In this document: one piece after another, positions 8,229 through 16,560 of the stretch
Numbering within the stretch: position 1 is the stretch's first letter
How the letters are laid out: every line of letters begins with the position of its first letter
From: an uncultured Bacillota bacterium
GTDB taxonomy: Bacteria > Bacillota > Clostridia > Christensenellales > Borkfalkiaceae
NCBI GenBank assembly: GCA_949287815.1
Contig: CASEHS010000014.1
Coordinates: forward strand, 1 to 36,546
Direction: 5' to 3'
Length of the DNA: 36,546 nt
Position numbers and translations under genes: made by a program
The notes under the pieces: model-generated
Seen by the model: the letters and a program-made list of their open reading frames with translations, nothing else
Databases searched by the model: none
Told to the model about the DNA's origin: nothing

Positions 8229-9386
8229 TTATGAAAACATATTTTCTTTAAATAATGTTGAAATCAGTGTTTTTAATTCTTGATCGCAGATCAGAAATTT
8301 TCCTTCGGTATGGTTAAAAGAGCTGCTTTTTTCCATAAGATTTAACAAAAAGAAACTGTCTTCCGTACCTATCTCGATACTTGCAAACAACTGACTGCTG
8401 ACTACAAGACTTGCATCGGCACGGACTTCCATTATCTTCATTTTACAAACAGCATCAAGAATTTCAGTCTTTACTTCTTCGGCTGCCACAAACTCATAAC
8501 CTTGGTAATGGATTCGCACAGGCTTTCATACAAATTATCTGTTTCGGTAAAATGAGCAATATTATATACTTTATCGTATGTAATCCCATTTCCCTTTTCA
8601 ACATCGTTCGCAAGAGTTGTTATTTTTTCCTCTAAATCCGCAGTGTCGAGAATATACTCCGTTCTGTCACTCGTTATAACGTCAAAATCAATGCTGTATC
8701 CCATATTTTCCTGGCAAATAGTAACACACCCGACATAGGGAGCATAATAGTTTCCCTCGGATTTCTTTTTTGCCGTCATTGATATCACTATATCCATTAT
8801 TTCGTTTATCGTATCTCTGTCATCTACTGTAAAAGCCTTATCCCTACCGCTTATAATATTTATTTTCCAAACCTTTTCCTTGCTTATACCTGCAAAGACG
8901 TTTAATTCCGTAATGGAACAAGGAGCGCCTTCCGTCGGCGGTATTTGGGTAGGTTGCGGCTTTTCGCCTTTGATATATATGCTCATCACATTTCCGTAAG
9001 GATAATGAAAAAACAGACCTGCCACAGATTCTTCTATCATTTCATCTGAAAACTCATCTTGATATCCGATACAGACCGCTACAAAATTTTCATATTCTCC
9101 TGCATAGCCTTTAATTTCCACATCTTGTCAACTTTTGTTCTTCCTTGAATTTTCTCTTGCATATTCTTTTTTCAACTCTGTGGATAATTCTTCACCGATC
9201 ATTCCACCTATAACTTAAAAACTATAAACAGACTGCACATCTGCTTTGGTAATATAACTGTTTTTATATGCCTCTGACAAAGTATAAAATTTTTTATCAG
9301 TTGTTTCGTTGTTACATCCCCCAAAAACAAAAAATAAACTGATGCTAATGATTACTACCGACAAAAATGCCAAAATTTTTTTTCAT
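8229..9386 (-). pseudogene. Broken lipoprotein gene (several frameshifts and stops)
   Basis: Joined frames on the reverse strand give one lipoprotein-like sequence of about 380 residues. The ATG at 9386 follows AGAGGGA. A run of eight A's at once breaks the frame; with seven, it would read MKK-LAFLSVV... with a GGC lipobox, then FYTLSEAYKNSYITKADVQS, a phrase typical of a clostridial lipoprotein family. A TAA (9217-9215) and a TGA (9130-9128) interrupt it. The next open stretch to 8471 starts GYAGEYENFVAVCIGY, matching the YYGTYNGCVAV core of that family. Finally a frame change near 8510 continues into a 90-residue tail. Neither internal stretch has a ribosome site. The promoter is intact. 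A recently decayed gene is more likely than so many sequencing errors. Confidence 0.75.
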
Positions 9387-9427
9387 ATTCTTCCCTCTCA
9401 TCTTTATAGCGCTCACGCCTTTTCTAG

Positions 9428-9456
9428 ATTATAACATAACTTATTCCTATAAACAA
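9428..9456 (-). promoter_or_regulatory. Promoter of the broken lipoprotein gene
   Basis: Reverse strand TTGTTT, 17-nt spacer, perfect TATAAT, about 40 bp before the ATG at 9386. Confidence 0.65.
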
Positions 9457-9475
9457 TAGGCTTTTTAAATTTATA

Positions 9476-9519
9476 ATAAAAAAGTACTTTTCGCCCTCAT
9501 TTTCAGAGCAAAAAGCACT
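9476..9519 (-). terminator. Terminator of the RlmD-like gene
   Basis: Reverse strand AGTGCTTTTTGCTCT pairs (with wobbles) with GGGCGAAAAGTACT and is followed by a T-run. It lies just after the stop codon at 9533. Confidence 0.65.
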
Positions 9520-9532
9520 ATCCTTTTAAAAA

Positions 9533-10951
9533 CTATTTCTTTTCAAGACAAACCAAAGTTTCAACGTGTTTGGTCTGCGGGAACATATCAAAAGGCTGAA
9601 CTGTTTCTATTTGATAAAAACCTTCTTCCCCGTAATCTCCGCACTTTTTCAACTCACCGTTTTGTTCGATCAAAGCCCCCGTAAGTATTCCTACATCCCT
9701 CGCCATTGTAGCAGGATTACACGAGATCATCGCTATCTTTTTGATACCCGACTTTAACACCGCATTCAGAGTTTCACGGTCTACTCCCTTTCTCGGCGGA
9801 TCCATCGTAAGAAAAATATCTTCACCACTGACATCTTTAAGTATTCGCGGAAGCACATCTTCTACTTTTCCGCAGATGTTTACCATCTTTTCTTCCAGTT
9901 TATTGAAATACTTCAATTTGTCGGCACAATCACACGCTTCTTTTACCAGTTCGATACCATACGCCTTATCCATAACACGTGCAAGCATTGCGGTCAGAAG
10001 CCCGCCGCCGCTATAAGCGTCTACGGCGATTTTTGCACCGCTTCCCGACGCATAACGAACAGTCCTGTCGTATAATTTACGGCAAACGCCCGAGTTCACC
10101 TGTACAAATGTATTCGGGCCCGCTTCATAACGAATCCCGTATTCTGTTGCGGCGAACTTTCCTTCTCCGCTCAGAAGGTAAAATTTTTCTCCGAAAACGC
10201 CGTTTCCTTTTCCACTGTTGACGTTTTGCCACAACGTAAACGCGTGGAATTTTTCAGTCAAAAGCCCGATAAGTATTTCCTTTTTCGGAAGAATCTCTCC
10301 GTTCGTTACAGCCGTTACGATAAAACAGCCCTCTACTTCACGTACAACTATATGACGAAGTACGCCCTTTCCTGTGGTTTCGTCATAACCACGCACACCG
10401 CTTTGCTGTATGTAAGTGCGGAAAACAGTGATAATATCTTCTGCCCAATCGGGATGGATCGGACAAGATTCGACGGGTACGATCCTATGACTTCTTTCCG
10501 CGTAAAAACCGATCACAGTGTTTCCGTATTGATCAACGCCGACAGGCAACTGTAATTTATTTCTGTATTCGTATTGACGGTCGCTTTTTACCGTAAGCGG
10601 AACTTCGTAATCTATCCCTGCGATTTTCCTTAAAGCGTCTTTTACTGTTTTTGTTTTAAGTTTTAATTGTGCGCCGTATTTTATATGCTGGATCTGACAT
10701 CCGCCGCATTTTGTAAATACAGGGCAACGCGGGCGTACGCGCTCATCCGCCGGTGTGAAAACTTCAAGAACTTTTGCGTACCCTATATTATCCTTGACTT
10801 TCAATGCTTTGAACTTTGCTTTTTCTCCCACTACAGTGAAGGGTGCAAAAAATACGGTCTTTCCGCTATACACGATCCCTTCGCCGTTCGAACCAAACGA
10901 TTCTACCGTTCCCGTAAATTCGCTGTTCTTCTCGACAATAACTCTTTCCAT
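9533..10951 (-). CDS. rlmD: 23S rRNA (uracil-C5)-methyltransferase, RumA/RlmD family
   Basis: SAM-dependent m5U methyltransferase of the RumA/RlmCD/TrmA family, cytoplasmic, acting on rRNA. An N-terminal TRAM domain (~5-60) is followed by an iron-sulfur cysteine set (RCPVFTKCGGCQ, with another Cys upstream or downstream), an RNA-binding central domain, and a Rossmann methyltransferase domain with DAYSGGG for SAM, DPPRKG, and the catalytic SCNPAT cysteine motif. About 472 residues, normal size. I place the start at the ATG at 10951, 6 bp after GGAGGAG; alternatives are ATG 10972 and GTG 10984 with a weaker GGAAGGG. Which of RlmC, RlmD or RlmCD activity it has cannot be decided from sequence. 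Confidence 0.88.
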   Translation of the reverse strand: MERVIVEKNSEFTGTVESFGSNGEGIVYSGKTVFFAPFTVVGEKAKFKALKVKDNIGYAKVLEVFTPADERVRPRCPVFTKCGGCQIQHIKYGAQLKLKTKTVKDALRKIAGIDYEVPLTVKSDRQYEYRNKLQLPVGVDQYGNTVIGFYAERSHRIVPVESCPIHPDWAEDIITVFRTYIQQSGVRGYDETTGKGVLRHIVVREVEGCFIVTAVTNGEILPKKEILIGLLTEKFHAFTLWQNVNSGKGNGVFGEKFYLLSGEGKFAATEYGIRYEAGPNTFVQVNSGVCRKLYDRTVRYASGSGAKIAVDAYSGGGLLTAMLARVMDKAYGIELVKEACDCADKLKYFNKLEEKMVNICGKVEDVLPRILKDVSGEDIFLTMDPPRKGVDRETLNAVLKSGIKKIAMISCNPATMARDVGILTGALIEQNGELKKCGDYGEEGFYQIETVQPFDMFPQTKHVETLVCLEKK

Positions 10952-11042
10952 CGGTCTCTCCTCCGAAGTCATTTTCCCTTCCACGGAATATACAATTTTT
11001 TATCCCTGTTTCTTCTGCTGCAATTTTACGTTTAAAACCTTT

Positions 11043-11789
11043 TCAAACTTTGCGTTCTTTATCCGATTTTTCATCGGAATTATCCTTTGTCTCTTTATCC
11101 TTGCCTGCCTGCGCATTTTCGTCATTCACGCCTTTTAGAGCCGGATCAGTTTTTTGACAAGCTTGTCCATCCTTTTCCTTATCCTGCGCATTATCCGCAA
11201 GATCGGGAAAAATGTCCTCAGCTTTATTCTCCTTTACCTCATGCCGTACCGCAGAAGTTTTTCCGCTTTTGTCAATTTTTGCCACATAAAAACAGATCAG
11301 TTTCTGACAGCGAAACATCAGCCAATCGTAAAACACAAAAAATGCAGAGCCTACAACCGCTATGATCAGCACTATGTATTTATCTACCCACGCTATTTCT
11401 ACTGTGAGCAGTTGTGAGAACTCCCAGAACAACCACATACATACGTCAAACCAGACCGTTTTGACAGCAAGCGCGATCCATTTATTTACGCGATATTTCT
11501 GCTGTAAAGAATTAACAAGCGGATGTAAGCCGAAAAATGCAATAAATAAAAACAAGCGCCAGATCTGACCGAATCCTCCGCCGATCAATAAAGAAAGCAA
11601 ACAAGTCGCTATGTACGCCAAAAAACCGCCCGACCTGAAATCTTTGGCGAGCGGTAACATCAGCGCTATTGCTGCAAACATATAGCCCGTAGCTGTTAAT
11701 ACTGAAACATACATTCCTATTGTAAGGAATATCGTTGCCGCCGCACAAGACAATGCGGACAAGGCAATACGAAAAGAATTTTTCTTCAT
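11043..11789 (-). CDS. Hypothetical multi-pass membrane protein with charged tail
   Basis: A 248-residue protein I do not recognise. The first ~170 residues hold about five or six hydrophobic helices. The last ~70 residues are a lysine-, aspartate- and glutamate-rich low-complexity tail (KDKETKDN, DEKSDKE) that should lie in the cytoplasm. The ATG at 11789 has only a weak ribosome site. The gene has its own promoter upstream and is followed, after about 90 bp, by the RlmD-like gene on the same strand, so they may share a transcript. Confidence 0.65.
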   Translation of the reverse strand: MKKNSFRIALSALSCAAATIFLTIGMYVSVLTATGYMFAAIALMLPLAKDFRSGGFLAYIATCLLSLLIGGGFGQIWRLFLFIAFFGLHPLVNSLQQKYRVNKWIALAVKTVWFDVCMWLFWEFSQLLTVEIAWVDKYIVLIIAVVGSAFFVFYDWLMFRCQKLICFYVAKIDKSGKTSAVRHEVKENKAEDIFPDLADNAQDKEKDGQACQKTDPALKGVNDENAQAGKDKETKDNSDEKSDKERKV

Positions 11790-11817
11790 GAAAATTTATT
11801 CCGGCAAAAAATCAACA

Positions 11818-11870
11818 AACAGATAGCAACTTATCTGTTTTATTATAAGCAGATTATTTTGAAAAATCAA
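11818..11870 (-). promoter_or_regulatory. Promoter plus inverted repeat before the 11043-11789 gene
   Basis: Reverse strand TTGATT (11870-11865), 17-nt spacer, TATAAT (11847-11842). Just downstream, AACAGATA-GCAACT-TATCTGTT (11818-11839) forms an 8-bp-arm inverted repeat around the predicted start site. It could be an operator or a 5' stem-loop. Confidence 0.55.
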
Positions 11871-11874
11871 ATAC

Positions 11875-12513
11875 TTATCTGCAACCGCAGCACGAATTCA
11901 GACAGCAGTTGAATGCCACATTACAAGCACAGCAAGTTGCGCACTGCTCGCACAATCCGCCGCCGCCCATCTGCTGCTGTTCCTGATAATCAGGCGGAAC
12001 ATTGCCGCCCTGCGACGCATTGTAACCGCCCGCAGGAGTTTCCGCATTCTTCTTATCGAAATCTATTTTTTCTTTCAGTTTATTATAAGCTATTCTGTAT
12101 TTCTCGTTAGAAGAATCCATCTGAATAGCAATTTCAAGCTGTTTTTTGCTTTCGTTCATCCAGTTTTTCTTATAAAAAACAACTGATTGAAGATAATGCC
12201 ATTCAGCAGAGCGCTCGTTAAACGCATCCAAAGCTGCCTGAGCCTTGGCAAGATCTCCTTCACGGATAAACTTATCTACATCCGTAAACGAAGACGCTTC
12301 ATTGCCCGTAGAGCGGCTTTCCCTGCGTTCAGACATGATTTCATTATATGCCACGTCAATTTTATTCAGCATTTTTGCTGCTTCGTTGCCCGCTTCCCCT
12401 TCAAGAAACCTGTCTTCCGAATATTTTTTCTTGAGCGCCTCATATTTTTGCAAAATCTGCTCGTCGGTATCTGTTTCATCCGCACCGAGTATTTCGTAGT
12501 ACTTTTTATTCAT
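11875..12513 (-). CDS. J-domain-like protein with cysteine-rich C-terminus
   Basis: A 212-residue protein. Residues 1-65 look like a DnaJ J-domain (KKYYEILGADETDTDEQILQKY, AYNEIM), but the HPD tripeptide that stimulates DnaK is replaced by SED in KYSEDRF. A short helical-repeat region (~75-140: AQAALDAFNERSAEWHYLQS) resembles tetratricopeptide helices. After a Gly/Gln/Pro linker the last ~25 residues contain ten cysteines, many as CC or CxC. The tail could bind a metal or cluster, or be lipidated or disulfide-linked. The gene is 15 bp downstream of the DUF5685 gene with an AAAGGA site, so they should be cotranscribed. Because HPD is missing, canonical Hsp70 co-chaperone activity is doubtful. 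Confidence 0.75.
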   Translation of the reverse strand: MNKKYYEILGADETDTDEQILQKYEALKKKYSEDRFLEGEAGNEAAKMLNKIDVAYNEIMSERRESRSTGNEASSFTDVDKFIREGDLAKAQAALDAFNERSAEWHYLQSVVFYKKNWMNESKKQLEIAIQMDSSNEKYRIAYNKLKEKIDFDKKNAETPAGGYNASQGGNVPPDYQEQQQMGGGGLCEQCATCCACNVAFNCCLNSCCGCR

Positions 12514-12528
12514 AAAATTTCCTTTGGC

Positions 12529-13410
12529 TTACGCCTGATTGATTTTTATTTTTTCAGGTTTGTTCTTTTTATGACATCCGCATAAAACACGTTTTGTTGC
12601 GGCAGGCAAACCGCGCAGCACGATATTGTCCGTAAGATCGTGATTAAAATAGAAACGTATTTTTTTCAGATTTTCGGCATTGGAAGAAAATACACTCTTA
12701 AAAATAAAGTCAATTTCTTCCCCCTTTTCTTTCAGCATTTCTGCCCGCGACTGCATGCCGTATGCTCTGACAAACGGATTATATGTTTTCTTTTTTACGT
12801 CTTTATCGTAATCGTCCAGAGCATCTATAAGATACACCCATTTCCCGATCCCGTAAAACAAATTGCGTGTATATTCCGTCGCAAATCCTTTAAGCACAAA
12901 GTCGGATAGATCTGCCACCATAAGTCCGAACGGATCAGCCGCCATATCAGGGCTTTCACACCCCGCCTTTTCCAAATCAAAAAGATCTTTTATATGCGTT
13001 TTAACTATCCGATCCGTTTCGGGATACAACTTTTTCGCGCGCTTATATCCTTTTTTAAACAACGCGCGAGTCGTTTTTCCCTTCTTTTCATCTTCAACGT
13101 CATCCGATAACTTGTAATACGTCAAAATCGTATTGACGCACGCCACAATGCGCGTAATTTCATCGTCACCTGCAATTTGCCGCTTCACGATCGGGTGAAG
13201 TATGCAATGCTTCTTTTCGACCGTAACGTCTTTATTCATTATATTGTGCAGAATTGCAGATAAAAATGTCATATCGTAAGAAAGTGCAAACCTCGATCTT
13301 AAACCGCAGGATGCTCCGATACTCTTACATAATCCGCAATACATCGCACGATACAACATCCCGTCCTTGACATATAAATACGGGATGTCCGGCTGTATAT
13401 ACCCGAACAT
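12529..13410 (-). CDS. DUF5685 family protein
   Basis: A 293-residue protein recognisable as DUF5685 from its start MFGYIQPDIPYL and the YRAMYCGLCKSIG phrase. The function of the family is unknown. The sequence is mostly alpha-helical and contains two aspartate-rich motifs, SDDVEDE at ~102-108 and DALDDYDKD at ~196-204, the second followed by KKKTYNP. Their type and ~95-residue spacing recall the two metal-binding motifs of squalene/phytoene-synthase-like helical prenyl synthases; this is a structural guess, not an assignment. Cysteines at 25, 28 and near the C-terminus (CGCH) could bind metal. It lies 3 bp after trpS (its GGAGAG site is within trpS) and 15 bp before the J-like gene. Confidence 0.8.
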   Translation of the reverse strand: MFGYIQPDIPYLYVKDGMLYRAMYCGLCKSIGASCGLRSRFALSYDMTFLSAILHNIMNKDVTVEKKHCILHPIVKRQIAGDDEITRIVACVNTILTYYKLSDDVEDEKKGKTTRALFKKGYKRAKKLYPETDRIVKTHIKDLFDLEKAGCESPDMAADPFGLMVADLSDFVLKGFATEYTRNLFYGIGKWVYLIDALDDYDKDVKKKTYNPFVRAYGMQSRAEMLKEKGEEIDFIFKSVFSSNAENLKKIRFYFNHDLTDNIVLRGLPAATKRVLCGCHKKNKPEKIKINQA

Positions 13411-13413
13411 TCT

Positions 13414-14421
13414 TTACTCTCCGGAATAAAAACCAACTTTTCTGTAAACTTTTGAAAGTGTACGGCGAGCCGCCCTGAATGCTTTGCCTGCTCCCTCTTT
13501 CATCACCGAATCAAGATACGCTTTATCTTTCAGCAACCGAGCCTGTTCACTCTGAATGGGTGCAAGTGCATCCGCCACCGCTTCTCCTACCGCAAGTTTG
13601 AAATCGCCGTAGCCTTTTCCTTCAAATTCCCGTTCTGTCTGTTCGTTTGTATTGCCCGTAAAAGCGTTGTAGATCGCTATCAGGTTAGACACCCCGGGTT
13701 TATCCTCCGAACAGCGGACTTCATTACCACTGTCGGTCACCGCACGCTTACACTTACGAATGATCGTATCTCTGTCATCAGTCATAGTGATAAATGCGTT
13801 CGGATTCTCATCTGACTTACTCATCTTTCTGGAAGGATCGGCAAGGCTCATGATGCGCGCTCCGTTACCTTTAAGAATATACGGTTCGGGGACTTCAAAA
13901 GTCTGACCGTAACGGTTGTTGAACCTCATGGCAAGATCTCTCGAAAGTTCAAGATGCTGCTTCTGATCCGCCCCAACGGGTACCAAAGCCGTCTGATAAA
14001 GAAGAATATCCGAAGCCATTAACACGGGATAATCCATAAGACCCATATTCACGTTTTCCGCATGTTTCGCACTTTTATCCTTGAATTGTGTCATTCGAGA
14101 AAGTTCGCCCGGATATGTAATTGTATTGAGTACCCACGTCAATTCACAGTGCGCGGGAACGTGTGATTGAACAAACAATATGCTCTTGGCAGGATCGATG
14201 CCGCAGGCAATAAACAAAGCCATCAATGAAAGAGTATTCTTCCTTAAAACGGCGGCCTCCTGCTTGACTGTAATCGCGTGCAGATCGGCAACGGCATAAA
14301 AACAGTTATAATCTTCCTGTAAGCCTACAAAATTGCGGATAGCCCCTATATAATTCCCGATCGTCACTGCGCCGCTGGGCTGAACAGCAGAAAACAAAAT
14401 CTTTTTTTCCGTGCCTTCCAT
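13414..14421 (-). CDS. trpS: Tryptophanyl-tRNA synthetase
   Basis: Class Ic aminoacyl-tRNA synthetase that charges tRNA-Trp in the cytoplasm. The 335-residue length is normal. The class I signatures are visible: the HIGH-equivalent TIGNYIG at ~20-26 and KMSKS near residue 205, as well as the specificity stretch GADQKQHLE. The ATG at 14421 follows TAGGAG. A TATACT -10 element lies at 14450-14455, but the -35 is poor. The gene heads a compact trpS - DUF5685 - J-like operon. No T-box leader is seen. Confidence 0.97.
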   Translation of the reverse strand: MEGTEKKILFSAVQPSGAVTIGNYIGAIRNFVGLQEDYNCFYAVADLHAITVKQEAAVLRKNTLSLMALFIACGIDPAKSILFVQSHVPAHCELTWVLNTITYPGELSRMTQFKDKSAKHAENVNMGLMDYPVLMASDILLYQTALVPVGADQKQHLELSRDLAMRFNNRYGQTFEVPEPYILKGNGARIMSLADPSRKMSKSDENPNAFITMTDDRDTIIRKCKRAVTDSGNEVRCSEDKPGVSNLIAIYNAFTGNTNEQTEREFEGKGYGDFKLAVGEAVADALAPIQSEQARLLKDKAYLDSVMKEGAGKAFRAARRTLSKVYRKVGFYSGE

Positions 14422-14736
14422 TTTTTTACTCCTATTTGTATTCTGAATCAGTATAACATAACCTTACAAAAAAAGCAAACGACTTATCGCCCCGCAAGCT
14501 TCGTTTTCATCGAAAATCCTTTTCTTTTCACAAAATATTGATTTTTCTTTCAAAATATTTTGTTTTTTTCTTTGCTTTGCTGTCCATTCCTATAAAATGC
14601 CCTCGTTAATAACTCTAAGTTAAATAACTATAACAGCTTCTTAATTGTTATGAACTTCTAAATCATAAACGACATGTGCCGCGCGAAAAAATTTCGCGCG
14701 GCACACCTCACTACCCTTACCTTTCCCTATAAACGA
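14422..14736. other. Intergenic region upstream of trpS
   Basis: About 315 bp without a gene. It holds the trpS -10 element (14450-14455), AT-rich sequence with runs of T, and the hairpin at 14675-14705. I found no T-box specifier or TGGNACCGCG-like element, and no open frame with a ribosome site. Confidence 0.5.
14675..14705 (-). terminator. Hairpin downstream of the 14737-15219 gene
   Basis: TGTGCCGCGCGAAA pairs perfectly with TTTCGCGCGGCACA around a 3-nt loop. It is 30 bp after the stop codon. There is no good T-tract, so termination is inferred from position and stability. Confidence 0.55.
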
Positions 14737-15219
14737 TTATAAGTTGTTTTCAAAGTTTCGTTCAGCCACATTTAATCCGTTGAGATTCGAGAGCGCCGAT
14801 ATCATTTCATCCAAAACATCATATGCGCGCTCTTGCTTCTTTTTGTCAAAACCGCGATTTTCAGAAATTCCCATAGAGGCAAGCGTACGCATAACATGAT
14901 TATCTTTTTTGCACATTGAAAATGATTCTCTTTTTTCAATATTAGATCGCACATCTGTATCCCTTACCGACATTGCCGATTTTTTTAATAACCAACTTGT
15001 CAAAACAAGAACGTCCTGACTGACCGTTTGCTCTCTCCCAGGATTTATTAAAAGGTTTTCTTCCTTTTGTTTATCGCAAAAAGCATCTTTACGAATTACG
15101 CGAGGCAGAGCAGTAATGCACTTTTTTTCAGATTCCATAACAAAGTTTTTTTCTTTGCGGCAAGCATTGCCTGTCCTTTCCTTTATAAAAAAGTTGAATA
15201 TTGCAGATACAAGTCCCAT
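14737..15219 (-). CDS. Hypothetical protein divergent from a WYL regulator
   Basis: A 160-residue soluble protein I do not recognise. It begins MGLVSAIFNFFIKE after an ideal AGGAGG site; a longer frame to 15282 lacks a ribosome site and would run through the promoter. The middle is rich in charged residues with scattered cysteines, and the C-terminal third (KKQERAYDVLDEMISALS) looks like an amphipathic helix. It shares a ~110-bp control region with the WYL regulator and is the likely regulatory target. No enzyme motif is visible. Confidence 0.6.
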   Translation of the reverse strand: MGLVSAIFNFFIKERTGNACRKEKNFVMESEKKCITALPRVIRKDAFCDKQKEENLLINPGREQTVSQDVLVLTSWLLKKSAMSVRDTDVRSNIEKRESFSMCKKDNHVMRTLASMGISENRGFDKKKQERAYDVLDEMISALSNLNGLNVAERNFENNL

Positions 15220-15241
15220 TTTTTTGCCTCCTGTTTGTTTA

Positions 15242-15294
15242 CGTTTACAGTATACTAAATAAAACTTGACAAATATTGTCATATTTATTAAAAT
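15242..15294. promoter_or_regulatory. Divergent promoters overlapping a palindrome
   Basis: Plus strand, toward the WYL gene: TTGACA (15266-15271), exactly 17 nt, TAAAAT (15289-15294). Minus strand, toward 15219: TATACT (15254-15249) with a weak -35. The palindrome TGACAA-ATA-TTGTCA (15267-15281) covers the -35 of the WYL promoter and sits about -32 of the other, as an operator for mutual control would. Confidence 0.65.
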
Positions 15295-15330
15295 AATTCT
15301 GTAAAAATTAAAAAAAGGAGATACCGCATT

Positions 15331-16254
15331 TTGAAATTTCAGATCATGCTGCGAATTCTGTTTACTCTTTTACGTAGCAGGAAGACAACGGCAGCGCAAC
15401 TCGCCAAAGACAATGAAGTATCCGAACGAAGCATACACAGATATCTTGAAGAACTGATCATAAGCGGTGTTCCGATAGATATTATACGCGGCCGAAACGG
15501 AGGAATATTCCTGCCGGACACCTACAAATTACCCGAAAACTTTTTTACACAGCAAGAATATGCCGCAGCGGTAAATGCGCTTGCCGCTCTTTACGAACAA
15601 CTGCGCGATAATTCCGCCGCAAGCGCACTTGAAAAACTGCAATCGCAACAAAAATCAGACAGAAAAAATCTGACGCTGTCGGGGAATATTCTTGTAGACA
15701 GCGGAACATGGGGCGACGTTTATGATTTTTCCGAAAAACTGAAAGTATGTGAACGCGCAACAGAAGACTGTGACTGTCTTGATATTTTATACATCGACCG
15801 CGGCGGACAGGAAAGCCGCAGAACGGTTGAGCCTCACCTGCTTGTTTATAAACAAAACGTGTGGTACGTTTACGCATACTGCCATACGCGTAAAGCATTC
15901 CGCCTTTTTAAGACAGGCAGGATAAAAAGTGCAAGACTTACAGGTGAAAAATTCACAAGAAGAGAATTTCGCAGGGAAGATGTACCTTTGAAATTTAATT
16001 TTGAAAAAACCGAACTTATCCACGTACGTTTTGCAGTAACAAAAAAAGCCCTCCCCGATATGGAAGAGTGGCTGGGTATAGACAATATCAGACCAAGCGG
16101 AGATACGCTCATCGCAGAAGCGACTTTGCCTTACGGAGAACCCCTGCTTTCTAAAATTCTTTCTTTCGGCGAAGGAATTAAAATTCTTTCCCCCGAATCG
16201 CTTGCCCGTCAAATAGAAACAACGGCAAAGAAACTTTGCGAACTCTATAATTAA
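15331..16254 (+). CDS. HTH and WYL-domain transcriptional regulator
   Basis: A 307-residue regulator. The N-terminal helix-turn-helix (~1-60; TTAAQLAKDNEVSERSIHRYLEEL) is of the DeoR/HTH_11 type. The WYL domain follows (~140-215, with ILYIDRGGQESRRTVEPHLLVY and NVWYVYAYC), and a WCX-type C-terminal region ends the protein. WYL domains are ligand-sensing modules, often for nucleic acids or nucleotides. The start is a TTG at 15331, 10 bp after AAAAAAGGAG; the next ATG (15346) is too far from that site. The consensus promoter overlaps a palindrome, suggesting autoregulation and control of the divergent 14737-15219 gene. Confidence 0.9.
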   Translation: MKFQIMLRILFTLLRSRKTTAAQLAKDNEVSERSIHRYLEELIISGVPIDIIRGRNGGIFLPDTYKLPENFFTQQEYAAAVNALAALYEQLRDNSAASALEKLQSQQKSDRKNLTLSGNILVDSGTWGDVYDFSEKLKVCERATEDCDCLDILYIDRGGQESRRTVEPHLLVYKQNVWYVYAYCHTRKAFRLFKTGRIKSARLTGEKFTRREFRREDVPLKFNFEKTELIHVRFAVTKKALPDMEEWLGIDNIRPSGDTLIAEATLPYGEPLLSKILSFGEGIKILSPESLARQIETTAKKLCELYN

Positions 16255-16337
16255 ATACCTGCGTTTTTTCATTCAACAATTAGCATTCAGCAATGACTAA
16301 GTTGCGAATTTATTTATAATAATTTTAACGGTAAGAC

Positions 16338-16380
16338 ATAAGAAACCCCGCCCGCTTTTTAAGCGGGCGGGATTTCTTAT
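16338..16380. terminator. Bidirectional terminator between the WYL gene and the redox operon
   Basis: ATAAGAAA-CCCCGCCCGCTT pairs with AAGCGGGCGGG-ATTTCTTAT. The plus strand continues into TTTTTTC. It overlaps the stop codon of the 57-aa gene arriving from the right. Confidence 0.85.
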
Positions 16381-16550
16381 TTTTTCTCATCTGCCTTCGG
16401 AGAACGGCAACCATTTTCTTTACTGCAATGTTTTAACGTTTTTTCCTCTTCATTGACACTTTGTGCAATTTTAATCAGTTTTTCCTCTGAAAACTCCTCA
16501 TTTACCGAGTTCAATTTACCATAAACGGATTTATCGTGATGAACAGTCAT
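16377..16550 (-). CDS. Small hypothetical protein (57 aa) at the end of the redox operon
   Basis: A 57-residue frame beginning MTVHHDKSVYGKLNSVNEEF with a perfect AGGAGGT site 6 bp before the ATG at 16550. It lies 10 bp after the CoA-disulfide-reductase stop codon and ends in the operon terminator, so translation is very likely. The protein is charged and helical, with a HCSKENGC motif (two cysteines six residues apart) near the end, which could be a redox or metal site. I do not recognise a family. Confidence 0.7.
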   Translation of the reverse strand: MTVHHDKSVYGKLNSVNEEFSEEKLIKIAQSVNEEEKTLKHCSKENGCRSPKADEKK

Positions 16551-16560
16551 TGTTTACCTC

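Noticed and set aside
8471-9121. The 216-codon frame as an independent gene
   Set aside because: It begins at a GTG with no ribosome site, directly after a stop that interrupts homology continuing from upstream; it is the middle of the broken lipoprotein.
14422-14736. T-box leader of trpS
   Set aside because: The -10 element lies ~30 bp before the ATG, and no T-box sequence or antiterminator/terminator pair was found.
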